A stretch of 64,000 nt of DNA from Cryptomeria japonica (Eukaryota; Streptophyta; Pinopsida; Cupressales; Cupressaceae): positions 783,844,119 to 783,908,118 of the forward strand of contig NC_081414.1 in the NCBI RefSeq assembly GCF_030272615.1, written 5' to 3'. Made by a program: the position numbers and the translations under genes. Shown one piece after another: positions 12,401 to 24,100 of the stretch. Every line of letters begins with the position of its first letter. The stretch's first letter is position 1. Under the pieces are notes generated by a model. The model searched no databases. It saw only the letters and a program-made list of their open reading frames with translations, and had not been told where the DNA came from.

Positions 12401-13557
12401 CATTGAGCAGCCAAATGGTTATGCTTTGACTAATGAGAAAGACATGGTATGCAGATTGCGTAAGGATTTATATAGATTAAAGAAGGCACCGAGAGCATGG
12501 TATGAAAGGCTTCATACACATCTGATGAAGATAGTTTTTCTAAGAACCAATGAAGATAGCAACATATATCTCAAATCTGAAGGAGATAAAATACTGGTCA
12601 GCGAAGTATTCATAGATGATATCATATTTGGAGTTAATGATGACATGAGAAATGATTTTGCAGATTAAATGAAAAATTAGTTTAAAATGTCTCTAGTGGG
12701 AGAAATAAAAAATTTCATAGGCTTGCAAATACAACAAATGAAGAATGGTATTTTCATCACACAGTCTAAGTATGTGAAAGAGGTCTTGAAGACATTTGGA
12801 ATGAGTGAATGTAAACCAGTTGTGACACCAATGGTTACATGTAAGTTATCTAAGGAAGATGAATCCACGTCTGTTGATGAGAGGAAATACAGGTCAATGA
12901 TTGGAAAATTGCGATGTTGTTTTCAGCAGACCTGATATAGCTCATGAAGTTGGCATAGTTGCTAGATTCCTGAAGAATCCCAAGGAAACACATTTGATAG
13001 CAACTAAGAGGATCTTTAGATATTTGAAAGTTACCGTTGACTATGGATTATGGTATCCATATGGATTAAAATTTGACTTGAAGGTGTACAAAGATGGAGA
13101 TTGGGCAGGAAATGTTGATGACCGGAAAAGCACAACCAGTGGAGCATTTTTTCTTGGAGGAAGACTTATTTCATGGAGTAGTAAGAAGCAAAGTTGTACT
13201 TCACAATCTACTGCTGAAGTTGAGTATGTTGCAGCTTACATGAATTGTACTCAGGCTATCTACATGAGCCACATTTTAGAAGGTTTTAAGATGAATATTT
13301 CAGAACCTATAAAGATTTTATGTGATAATACAAGTGCCATAAATATTTCCAAGAACCCTGTTTTGCACGCACGAACAAAGCATATTGAATTGAAGTATCA
13401 TTTCTTAACAGAAAAAGTGCAAAGTAAAGATGTGATCTTGGAGCATGTTTCTACCAAGGAGAATCTTCCAGATATCTTTAATAAACCTCTGCCTAACACT
13501 ACTTTTGAGTATCTTAGAAGTCAGCTAGGGGTTGTACCCCTTCATGAGGTCAGTTGA
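9426..13557 (+). pseudogene. Element C Copia gag-pol polyprotein, broken
   Basis: The frame starts at the ATG at 9426. Gag (UBN2-like) runs to about 10240. It is followed by a CFPCNKIGHIATNF zinc knuckle that has lost its last cysteine (about 10245-10290) and by a copia protease motif DSGCSHH (Asp at 10500-10502). The integrase zinc region then has HRKFCHINF and CKECQLGK, and the core has DLCGP...GDRYFM, with the Glu in DQGGEF. Reverse transcriptase runs from about 12147 ([10 protein letters not shown]), with FIDDIIFG at about 12609-12632. RNase H has YKDGDWAGNVDDRKST and TAEVEYVA, and the protein ends LHEVS at 13557. It reads in one frame from 9426 to about 12900 with stops near 9666, 10869, 10947, 11316, 11682, 11949, 12081 and 12666; the one at 10869 is a Trp codon changed to TGA. 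A frameshift lies near 12905. It is closely similar to element A. It is not functional. Confidence 0.92.
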
Positions 13558-13586
13558 GCATGAATTAGATTACATAAGTCCTAGAG

Positions 13587-15510
13587 TGTTACCCCTATAT
13601 TTTTGCTCGTGCCTAAAGCCTCATAATAATATAAAAACCAGGTATTGCTAATGTTTTAATGTTGAAAGTGTTGGTCGCCTTTGCTCAAACTTTCAAGCAC
13701 CCTCTTAGACATCCCCTACCTGCCAGTCACAAAGAAGTCATTGTTTTTTCAAATTCTATGAAAGATGACATAAAATCCTTTTGCAGAGATAATTTTAACA
13801 TCCTCCTCTCCAAAATGACCAGTTTTTATGGCCAAACTCCATGTTAGCTCAGAGATTTTAATTGTTTAATTTTTGAGTTACCCATATGCCCAAACAATTA
13901 AATCTCAATTTCTATGTGTCATATGCAAAACTTATTTCTAGGTTATGTTCTATTCAGCTTATTTATTCTACAGTTAAAATTTCATAAGAAACGAAGCTCC
14001 AAGTAAAAAGTTATACAATTTTTTCTATGAAAACCGAAAAGAACAATTGTCATTGAACTTGAACCTTTAAACTTTTCAAAGTTAAAAGTTCAGGTTCAAG
14101 TTCAAAGCTCGGGTTCAAGTTAAAAGTTTGAATTCAATTGGAGCAGGGTTTGTAATTTTTGTTCATTGAACTTGAACTATTGAACCTTTTTGGTTCAAGC
14201 GCGTAGGTTCAAAAAGTTCAAATTTCAAATTTTGGAGTTTGTAATTTGCGGTTATTGAACTTGAGCTATTTAACCTCGCAAATTCAAGGTTCAAGGTTCG
14301 AAGTTCGCAGGTTCAGAATGTGGATTTTTTTGAGATAGAAAAATCAGTCTCGGTGCGAGGGGCATAAATTTTAATTTCTCCATTGGATAGGGCTGAATGT
14401 TTGACAGGTTTTAGAAAACCTAGTTTTCTAAATCCTCACCGGAGTGATTGGACAAATAATATCACGTTCAAAAGTTATTGATCTCTGAGTATGGGTCTAT
14501 ACAAATTTATGAGAAAACTATTATTATGAGAAGCTCACGGTGGAGACTTGGCTTTGAAATGGAGATATAAAAGAAATGAATACCTATCAACACATAATTA
14601 GATGTGTTTAATTTACATTCTCTTCAAATATTTTTCAGAAAGGAATGGAGGATAAAATATTTCAAGCAAAATTAAAAAGATTTATTGGAACAAGATAGAA
14701 GATAAAGGAAAAGATTAATTAATAATCTTTTCAAGAATCAGTTATTGATAACTAAAATTCTCGGCTATATATATGTAATGGAAGAAATGAGAAAGGGTTC
14801 AGATTTTCTTTTCATTGTCTTTCTACTGTAAAAAAAGAAGAGGCGGCATTGTTTTCTGGACTACATAGTTTTATTTTTCGGAAAAATTGAGTCTGTGAGC
14901 TCACATTTTTGGCATTGATAGAATAAAGAAGATTTTGTTGATCTATGGATTTGTTAATATTTTCTTTTGATTACAATGAACTTTGTTTCTCTTGTGATTA
15001 CCTTTCATTGCCTTTTCTGTTACATTAAAAGTTGTGTATGCATTTAATTCTGAAACTTTGATTTCAGAAATAATTTGTATTTGTAAAGAAATCTGATGTT
15101 AACTCTTTGTTTGAGTATTCTGATCCCCCTTGTCCTTTGAGGCATGAGAGAGACTCGATCAGCGTCCAATGCATTTTGATCTATTGGAAAGGGCATATTC
15201 GTGGGTGTGGATAATTAAACTATGTTTTACTTACCTTCATTCATTGCATTATAAATTTGTTATTCGCATCTACTTTCATGGTTATGTGTAGATGTTAGTC
15301 TTCTTTTATTGCTTTCTAGTTAAAAGCATATTCTAAAAATATACATTTTTATCCAACGAAGGGAGTTGTACCTTCATATCAAAATTCAGAGAGCACTTAC
15401 ACTCACCATTGCAAGTGACTCAACTGTTGGTTCTTGTTTTGTCTTTTGATTTGGGCATTTGGGAGTCATTTTTAAAATGTATTTAAGAAGGACAAATCTG
15501 TTTACCAACA
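13587..15510 (+). repeat. 5' LTR of element D
   Basis: It starts TGTTACCCC and ends TTACCAACA. It carries a cluster of GGTTCAAG/CTTGAACC inverted motifs (about 14055-14325), a TATA box at 14765 and an AATAAA at 14922-14927 that may mark the RNA 3' end. A tail rich in T-runs follows. It pairs with 17618-19535. Confidence 0.9.
14765..14773 (+). promoter_or_regulatory. TATA box in the 5' LTR of D
   Basis: TATATATAT in the context CTCGGCTATATATATGTAAT is retained in both LTRs (also at 18791-18799). It lies about 155 bases before an AATAAA signal, which is a sensible spacing for a short R region. Confidence 0.6.
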
Positions 15511-15515
15511 ATTTT

Positions 15516-15532
15516 TTGGCGACTCTGCTGAG
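15516..15532 (+). other. Primer-binding site of element D
   Basis: TGGCGACTCTGCTGAGG follows the 5' LTR. It is not the initiator-Met site used by the Copia elements. It is of the type reported for some plant Gypsy elements and attributed to an arginine tRNA; the tRNA match could not be tested here. Confidence 0.55.
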
Positions 15533-15650
15533 GACTTGAAATCAAAAGATCAGTCATTTTTGTTTTTTCCCCAAGTTTTAAGGACATCTTTGTGTGAAAG
15601 AAGATTGGTCACTCTATTTATGTTTGGTTGAAGAATTCCAGTATGAAATT

Positions 15651-17354
15651 ATGGCTTTAGTTGGAACACAGCCATGGGGGACTCATTTTGGTCCATTTGC
15701 TCTACCACAATATTCAACTTTGCCTAAAAGATCAATCAAATGCTTTCCAAAGTTTGCTAGAGATAAGATTCAAGATCCATATGATCATATTAAAGTTATT
15801 ACTGTTGCCTGTGGAATTCTTGGAGTGCAAGAAGAAGATGTATTTGTGAGATTGTTTGTTGGAAGCCTCATTGGAAATGCTGCATAATGGTTTCAGAATT
15901 TAGAATATGGATGCATTACCAGTTGGAATGATTTAAAGGTAAAATTTCTTGAAAGATTCAAAATTGTGATTGATACATATGATTTATTGCTTAATTTCTT
16001 TCAAATACAAAAGAAAGAAGATGAGCCCATTAGAAGTTTCATTGAAAGATTTAACCGATGTGTTGGAAAGATTCCTCATGTGTGTCAACCAACTGAAAAT
16101 AATCAATTATGTGTATTTATTGCTGCATTAAATCCTGAGATTCAGTTTTTGTTGAAACGTGAGAAGGTACAAAATCTAGAAGATGCGTAGTAAGAGGTTG
16201 TTGAGATAGAGGATGATATGCTTTTGAGTTGAATGAAAGGCATGAGTAAATGTGTTGTGAAAGTTCCTAAATTTGAAATTTACTTTCATAATCAGAATTT
16301 TTACCCAAGAAACCAAGCTTTACAAAATAATATTGTCATGAAAGAAACAAAGTCAGTATCATCTATTTCTAGTTGTCAAAAGTTGACAGTTTTTAATAGA
16401 AAGGATTTTTGAGCATCTTCTCAGACCGAGAATAACACTTCTAACATTGCAAGAGTTTACTATTTTCAGGCCAATGGATTTGATTTTTCTAGAGATGCGA
16501 ATGATCATGTTATTCAACCAAAAGAATTGGCAATTTGTCCAACCATATCTATTATTAAACCAACTTTTGATGATATGAATAATGAGGAATTACGTAAAAT
16601 TTTTCTTGAAAAATTTTCTTCTTTTGATTTTGAATCTTTCACATTTAAAACTTTTGATGCAGTTTCAGCAAATGATCAAACAAGCATAAAGAGACAACAT
16701 GAGAAAGAAATAGATAATTGTGGATAGCTAGAGGTTATGCCAATGGATTATGATTCTTTTCAATTCACTTGCAGCTATGGTGAAGGACACTTGCAGACTG
16801 AGTGTTTGAGAAATTATGAGGGTGTCAGAAAACAAGTGGAAGGAAATGCATTATTTATTGCTGCTATAATATCTAATATGCAGCCAGACCTTGAAACATT
16901 TAGATTTGGTGATGAGAGTTTTGAAAATAAATTGTGCCGAGAAGAGTCATGCAGTTACCTGATGCTGGAGTCTTTTTATTTTGAAAATGATGTCATATAA
17001 GCTCTATCTCAGGAAACAACACGTGAGGATGAGTGTTGCTTTGAAAATATTTATAGAGGCTACCTAATTCAAAGTCTGGTTAATTATTTAGACAATCTGG
17101 CAGAATATTCTGATGCAAATTTAAATCAACATGTACAACATAATGTCAAGATATCTCAATTTGATTCAGAAATTCATAATGCAGAGTGTCTTTTTGGACC
17201 CAATATTTTATTTGAAAATATTTTAAAATACATTGTTGTTGGGTCACTTCTCACGATGGTTGCAAAATGGCAGTTGGGAATGAAGCTTCTTTCTTATCGA
17301 CCACTTTTCTGCACTGGCTTATATTTCTCTCAACCAATTAATGGTTTTGCATGA
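15651..17354 (+). pseudogene. Element D gag-like protein, about 568 codons with nonsense breaks
   Basis: From the ATG at 15651 one frame runs to a stop at 17352-17354 without any frameshift. In-frame stops at 15885, at 16188 and 16191, and near 16230, 16410, 16725 and 16998 are the only breaks. Residues 1 to about 180 match the retrotransposon gag fold: KCFPKFARDKIQDPYDHI, then FVRLFVGSLIGNAA, a stop in place of the usual W, FQNLEYGCITSWNDLKVKF, and IRSFIERFNRCVGKIP. The rest is serine, asparagine and glutamate rich. It has a single weak knuckle-like CSYGEGHLQTEC segment near 16770-16805 and no enzyme motif. The C-terminal 120 residues (LFENILKYIVVGSLLTMV...) look hydrophobic and unlike gag. 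The long conserved frame argues that this protein was kept under selection in active copies. Confidence 0.75.
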
Positions 17355-17617
17355 GTAGCCTAGAGTTTCCTTGAGGTAAAGGGGTTTTCCCACCCTTGTA
17401 AATATTTGTAAAAAAGTTTTTGGTTTGTTGTAGGCTTTAGTTTGGGTTTTGGCTTGTTAGTTTTGCCTTGTTGCCTCTTCTCTCATCTACAAGAAGATCC
17501 TTGTGCTCTATTTCTCTTGACTATGTTACCCAATGGCTAGGCACTATTCTTCTTCTCTCCCAGAGACATTCTAGATTCTCCTTGTCCTTTACAGTCCTGG
17601 TCCCCAATCAAAGCCAA
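17355..17617 (+). other. 3' untranslated region of element D
   Basis: The region is T/G-rich and then C/T-rich, with no frame. It lacks an obvious purine-rich tract directly before the LTR at 17618, which is unusual. I see no coding sequence here; a captured host transcript end is possible but unproven. Confidence 0.5.
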
Positions 17618-19535
17618 TGTTACCCCTATATTTTTGCTGACACCTAAAGCCTCATAATCAGCTAAAAACCAGCTATTGCTAATGTTTTAATATTGAAAGT
17701 GTTGGTCACCTTTGTTCAAACTTTCAAGCACCCTCTTAGACATCCCCTACGTGCCAGTCACAAAGAAGTCATTATTTCTCAAATTCTATGAAAGATAACA
17801 TAAAATCCTTTTGGAGAGATAATTTTAATATCCTCCTCTAAAAAATGACCAGTTTTTATGGCCAAACTCCATGTCAGCTGACAGATTTTAATTGTTTAAT
17901 TTTTGGGTTACCCATATGCCCAAACAATTAAATCTCAATTTCTATGTGTCATATGCAAAATGTATTTATGTGTTATTCTCTATTCACCTTATTTATTCTA
18001 TAGTTAAAATTTCATAAGAAAGGGAGCTCCCAGTAAAAAGTTATACAAGTTTTTCTATGGTAGCCAAAAAGAACAATTGTCATTGAACTTGAACCTTGGA
18101 CCTTTTCAAAGTTCAAAGTTCAGGTTCAAGTTCAAAGTTTGAATTCAACTGGAGTAGGCTTTGTAATTTTTATTCATTGAACTTGAACTATTGAACCTTT
18201 TTGGTTCAAGCGCATAGGTTCAAGCGCACAGGTTCAAAAAGTTCAAAGTTCAAATTTCGGGCTTTGTAATTTGCGGTCATTGAACTTGAACTATTAAACC
18301 TCGCAGGTTCAAGGTTCAAGGTTCAAATTTCGCAGGTTTAGAATGTGGATTTTTCTGAGACAGAAAAATTAGTCTCGGTGCGGGAGGCATAACTTTTATT
18401 TGCTTCGTTGGATCGGGCTGAATTTTTGACAGGTTTTAGAAAACCTAGTTTTCTAAATCCTCACTAGAGAGATTGGACAAATATTATTACATTCGAAAGT
18501 TATTGATCTCTGAGTATGGGTTTATACAAATTTATGAGAAAACAATTATTATGGGAAGTTCACGGTGGAGACTTGGCTTTGAAATGAAGATATTAAAGAA
18601 ATGACCACCTATCAACACATAATTAGATGTGTTTAATTTACATTCTCTTCAAATATTTTTCAGAAAGGAATGGAGGATAAAAGATTTGAAGCAAAATTAA
18701 AAAGATTTATCAAAAGAAGATAGAAGATAAAGGAAAAGATTAATTAATAATCTTTTCAAGAATGAGTTATTGATAACTGAAATTCTCGGCTATATATATG
18801 TAATGGAAGAAATGAGAAAGGGTTGAGATTTTATTTTCTTTATCTTTCTTTTGTAAAAAAAGAAGAGGCGGCATTGTTTTCTAGACTCCACAATTTTATT
18901 TTCCGGAAAAATTGAGTCTGTGAGCTCACATTTTTGGCATTGATAGAATAAAGAAGATTTTGTTGATCTGTGGATTTGTCAATATTTTCTTTTGATTACA
19001 ATGAACTTTGTTTCTCTTGTGATTATCTTTCATTGCCTTTTCTGTTACATTAAAAGTTGTGTATGCATTTAATTCTGAAACTTTTATTTCAGAAATAGTT
19101 TGTATTTGGAAAGAAATTTGATGTTAACTCTTTGTCTGAGTATTCTGATCCCCCTTGTCCTTTGAGGCACGAGAGAGACTCGATCAGAATCCAGAGCATT
19201 TTGATCTATTGGAAAGGGCATATTCGTGGGTGTGGATAATTAAACTATGTTTTACTTACCTTCATTCACTGCATTATAAATCTATTATTCGCATCTACTT
19301 TCATGGTTATGGGTAGATGTTAGTCTTCCTTTATTCCTTTCTGGTTAAAAGCATATTCAGAAAATATACATTTTTATCAAATGAAGGGAGTTGTACCTTC
19401 ATGTCAAAATTCAGAGAGCACTTGCACTCACCATTGCAAGTGACTCAATTGTTGGTTCTTCTTTTGTCTTTCAATTTGGGAATTTGGGAGTCATTTTTAA
19501 AAGGTATTTAAGAAGGACAAATCGGTTTACCAACA
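17618..19535 (+). repeat. 3' LTR of element D
   Basis: It starts TGTTACCCC and ends TTACCAACA, with the same motif order as 13587-15510. It has one extra 'ggttcaagcgca' unit near 18210, a small repeat expansion within the inverted-motif cluster. The TATA box is at 18791-18799. Confidence 0.9.
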
Positions 19536-19700
19536 CGGAGCTACTTGCATAATTTTACAGAAGGATTGGTGTAGAAGTGGAAGTTATACCACATGGGGAG
19601 CATCAAGTTGTAGGTTGTTGATGTTGCACAGTGAGATTTGACATTACATTTTTTACTTTCAATTTGGCATTATTGTCAAAGGGGGAGAAGAACCAATGAA
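19536..19700 (+). other. Element C 3' untranslated segment with upstream polypurine tract
   Basis: This short piece of C lies between nested D and E. It holds 'tttggcattattgtcaaa' followed by GGGGGAGAAG at about 19680-19690, a second polypurine tract upstream of the one at 26489. The same motif appears in the 3' regions of A and J. Confidence 0.65.
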
Positions 19701-20755
19701 TGTTAGGTCCCGGAGACAACCGAGAGCGGGGGGGGTGAATCAGTTGTCAAAAAAATTTAAATCAAAAACAACTTAAAAACCTTTGTGGTTAATACCGGTG
19801 AAACAGTCTTTTATACCGGTGGACAGTTCTATCAAATAATTGCAATACCGGTAAAGATTAATGCATGAAACAAAAAGACAAAGTCATTCACAACACATAA
19901 CACCAATATTTATACATGGAAACTGTGTAAGGGGAAAAACCACGATGGGAAACCTTACCCACAATCAGATGATACTACTATAGATAATAAGTGTATACAA
20001 ATGGGATCTATACATGCAGAAAGGCCAAGCGCCTAGAGCTCACTGCTCAAACACAAAAATGGGAGTCACACTGACTACAATTGGATGGTTAAATCCAATA
20101 AGAATGTACTGCTCAAAATAGCATCTTCATATATCGGATTCAATACCAGTGTAGTTCCAATAGGCTTTCACAAAAACCTTCCTTCATCTTCAAATGATGT
20201 ATGCGTGTATAGCTCTTCTTATTCTTGCATATACCTTCACACAATTATTTTTCGCATTCCACATTCAATCTTACAAATAAGATCTTACATTTATACCATA
20301 ACCTAAGACCAATTTTAATAGGTCGGCTCTACAAGATATTACAATAAAATTATTTTACAAACAAAGTAATATCCGATGCAATAACCAATTCAACATGTCG
20401 GCTTGATTCATTTACAACAATAATAAATCATCTCCATGGCATGTTGTGCTGATATGGAAAAGATAAACCTGTCGATGCATAACCTGGACCTATTTGTCGG
20501 TAACAACAAATATGCAAATACGAATATACCAATAAACAATTCTCCAAGATAAGATGTCCAAACAATGTCTTTGACATAACCAAGTATTTTCCATGCTATT
20601 CCAAGTGTCGGTGGTCATTATATCCTACCGGTGTACCATATACCGATGACTGTGCATAAGTCATTTTCTTGCCGGTGAATGTTGTTGATTCTCCAAGGTG
20701 CTAGAGTTTTAGTAGGTGTTGACATCAATGACAAAACCATACCAAAATACCAACA
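19701..20755 (-). repeat. 3' LTR of element E (left copy)
   Basis: It starts TGTTAGGTCC and ends TACCAACA, with a G-run at about 19728-19735 and many ACCGGT sites. It pairs with 25329-26373 and is related to the LTR at 60428-61500. Confidence 0.88.
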
Positions 20756-21117
20756 ATCTCCCCCTTTGGCATCGATCGCAACACAAGATGTAAAAACCAT
20801 CAAAGTGCCAAAATAGAAATGCCAAATACCAAAGTACCAACAATGACCAAGGCATAAGTAAACTCAATCTCAAAGTAACAATCTCTCCCCCTGAGAGTAA
20901 CATGTGTTTCCTTGTGTTTTCTTTGTGTACCATGCTTTATATCATGTTTTCCCTCCTTTGACATCAAATGCCAAAGTTACAACAAAACCAAGTTCATATG
21001 AAAAATACCAACCAATTCAGTATACCAACTACTCCCCCTGAGAAGTAGCTTCCTCATCCAAGCTGTAGTAAAAGATTTCTTTGTTAATTCTGTCAGTTGA
21101 TGAAAAATATCAACTCT
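20756..21117 (-). other. Element E 3' untranslated region with polypurine tracts
   Basis: The polypurine tract abuts the LTR (20756-20770 as ATCTCCCCCTTTGGC on the plus strand). A second, decayed tract lies near 20948-20962. At 21029-21048 CTACTCCCCCTGAGAAGTAG can form a short hairpin with CTACT/AGTAG arms, shared with element A. No reading frame is supported here. Confidence 0.6.
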
Positions 21118-24100
21118 CTAAGTATCTACTGGTAGGGGTATGACCCCAAGCTATTCTCTAAGATATTCAAAAGTTTCCTTAGGTAGAGGTTTAGTGAAAA
21201 TATCTGCAATTTGCTCTTTAGTATTCACATAAACCAGTTTAATTTCTTTTGCTCCAACATTTTCCCTTAGAAAATTCAGTTTGATGGAAACATGTTTTGT
21301 TTTAGAGTGTAGTACCGGATTCTTAGATATATCAATTTTTGTAGTGTTATCACAATAGATAGTTATAGGTTCCTTGTATTTAACCTGTATGTCTTTCAAT
21401 ATTTGTTTAAGCCATAGTACCTTTGTATAGTTAGTTGCTACTACAACATATTCTGATTCTATTGTTGATAAGGATGTACAACTTTATTTCTTACTTAACC
21501 AAGAAACTAGTCTGCTTCCAAGAAAAATTACTCCACCGGTGGTGCTTTTTCTATCATCCACATCTCCTGCCCAATTTGCATCTGTGTATGCACATAATTC
21601 AAAATTTTCATCTCTAGGATACCATAATCCAAGATTTGTAGTGCCTTGTAGGTACCGGAAAATCCTTTTTACTGTTGATTCATGATTTTCTCTAGGATTA
21701 ATCTGAAATCTTGAAACAATACATAAATCATTCATAATATCAGGTCTAGTTTGTGTCAAATACAGTAAACCTCCTATCATAGATTTATACATTGTTGGAT
21801 TAACAGGTGTAGATTCATCCCTTAGTGATAGTTTATCATTTGTAGTCATAGGTCTGCTTACTGGTTTAGAGTTCTCCATCCCAAATTTCTTTAGTAACTC
21901 TTTTAAGTATTTGGATTGACTTAAGAATATACCATTGTCAGTCTGTGAAATCTACAATCCTAAAAAGAATCTTATTTCACCAATCATAGACATTTCAAAT
22001 TCTTGCTGCATTTTAATAGAAAAGTCTTTACACAATCCATCTTCTCCTCCAAAGATTATATCATCAACAAAAACTTCTATAGCCAAAATGTCATCATTAG
22101 TCACTTTATAGCATAAGTTACTATCAGCATTACCTTTAGAAAAACCAATCTTCAAAAGATACTTATCTAATCTTGCATACCAAGCTCTTGGAGCTTGTTT
22201 CAATCCATACAAAACTTTCCTTAACCTGCAAACCATATCTTTGTCATCTATCAAAGAAAACCCATCAGGTTGTTTAATATAAACTTCCTCTTCAAGATCT
22301 CCATTCAGAAATGCACATTTAATATCCATTTGATATACTTTGTAGTTCTTATGTGCTGTAAAAGCCAAAAATAATCTGACTACCTCAATTCTAGCTACCG
22401 GTGCAAAAGTCTCATTGTAATCAATTCCTTCTTTCTGAGAATATCCCTTACACACTAGTCTTTCTTTATTTTTGATAACCTTTCCATCTTCATTAAGTTT
22501 GTTTCTGAATACCCATTTGGTTCCAATTATATTTTTAACTTTAGGCTGGGGAACTAATGTCCGAGTGTTATTCTTCTCAATTTGTTCTAATTCTTCTTTC
22601 ATAGCTTTAGTCCAATATTTATCTTCACATGCCTCATTAACTAATGATGGTTCAATTTGAGAAATAAGACATACCTCTTCATTTGCCAGTCTTCCTCTTG
22701 TCATAACTCCTTTATACTTGTTTCCAATTATCTGATCTTCAGAATGATTCAATCTTACATATCGGGGTGTCTTTCTTTGTTGTTGTTCCTCAGTCATAGT
22801 GGAATTTTTAGATGGTACCGGTGCAATTGGATCTTCATTCTGTACCGGTGGGTTCAATGTCGGTTTATTTGTTAGAATTTCTATTGCCGGTTCAGAATCT
22901 TTATACCTTGAAGTTCCTCTGAATTGTTCATCAATCTTGACATTTGTACTCTCAACAATTTTCTACAATCTTTTGTTAAAACATCTATATGCTTTACTCT
23001 TAGATGAATAACCAAGAAATATTCCTTCATCATTTCTAGGATCAAATTTTCCAATATACTCATCTCTTCTAATATAACATTTGCTTCCAAATATTCTAAA
23101 ATATTTAAGAGTAGGAGTAATACCAAACCATAGTTCATGAGGGGTCTTACCGGTTTCACCTTTGATGTGAACTTTGTTGAATGTATAGACCGATGTACTT
23201 ACTACCTCTCTCCAATATACATGTCATAGATTTGCTTCTGATAACATACTTCTCGCTGCATCCAAGATAGTTATGGTTTTCCCTTCAACAACTCCATTCT
23301 GTTGTGGTGTCTCGAGTGCTGATAACTATCTTCTTATTCCATTTATTTCACAAAATGTATTAGATTCCTTAGATGTAAATTCACCTCCTTGATCTGATCT
23401 TAGACATTTGATTTTCTTACCGGTTTCATTTTCTACCATTGCTTTGAATAATTTAAATTTTCCAAGTGCTTCTAATTTTTCTCTGAGAAAGGTAACCCAA
23501 CACATTCTAGAATAGTCATCAATGATTAGCATGAAATATCTATCACCTTGCAAGCTTTTAGTTCTAACTGGACCATATAAATCAGTGTGAATTAAATCAA
23601 GAGCATTATTGGATTTGTCTAGAATACTTTTGAAACTAGCTCTAACTTGTTTTCCAAATTGACATTCCTTGCATACTATATTGTGAGGTTTCACAATTTT
23701 AGGTAAATCTCTAACTGCCTTAGTGGTACTGATTTTTACCATGCAATCAAAGTTTACATGACAAATTCTCTTATGCCATAGACAACTTTCATCAATATGT
23801 GCAATCAAGCATGTCTTTTCATTGTTATTCAAATGAAAGATATTACCTCTAGTCTGATTACTGGTTGCAATTTCTAAACCAATTCTATTCATGATTTTGC
23901 ATTTTCCATTTTTGAATTGTAACTGAAATCCTTTCTCAACTAATTGACCAACACTCAAAAGATTATTCTTTAAACCTTCAACATAGTAAACATTGTCAGT
24001 ATTATGCTTACCATCAAGAGATATTGTACCCTTACCTTTGATCAAACAAGCTTTTTCATCTCCAAATCTCACTAAGCCTCCATTATATTCTTGAAATTTC

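Larger units (their letters stand above)
13587..19535 (+). mobile_element. Gag-only LTR element D (TR-GAG-like), inserted in C
   Basis: Two long LTRs of 1,924 and 1,918 bases enclose only about 2.1 kb. The internal part has a primer site, one gag-type frame and an untranslated tail, with no protease, integrase or reverse transcriptase. This is the layout described for terminal-repeat retrotransposons carrying a GAG domain. The flanking 5-mers are TAGAG and CGGAG, a 3-of-5 match that could be a decayed target duplication. The LTRs look about 90% or more identical by eye. It sits in the 3' untranslated part of element C, just after the gag-pol stop. Confidence 0.85.

Noticed and set aside
14055-14325. 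Possible tRNA gene because of GGTTCAAG (B-box-like) motifs
   Set aside because: No A box at the right spacing and no cloverleaf could be drawn. The motif recurs many times as a local repeat.
22881-23159. Minus-strand frame between integrase and reverse transcriptase of E
   Set aside because: It is an out-of-frame shadow. The true gag-pol frame through the same bases reads LWFGITPTLKYF and continues the integrase C-terminus.
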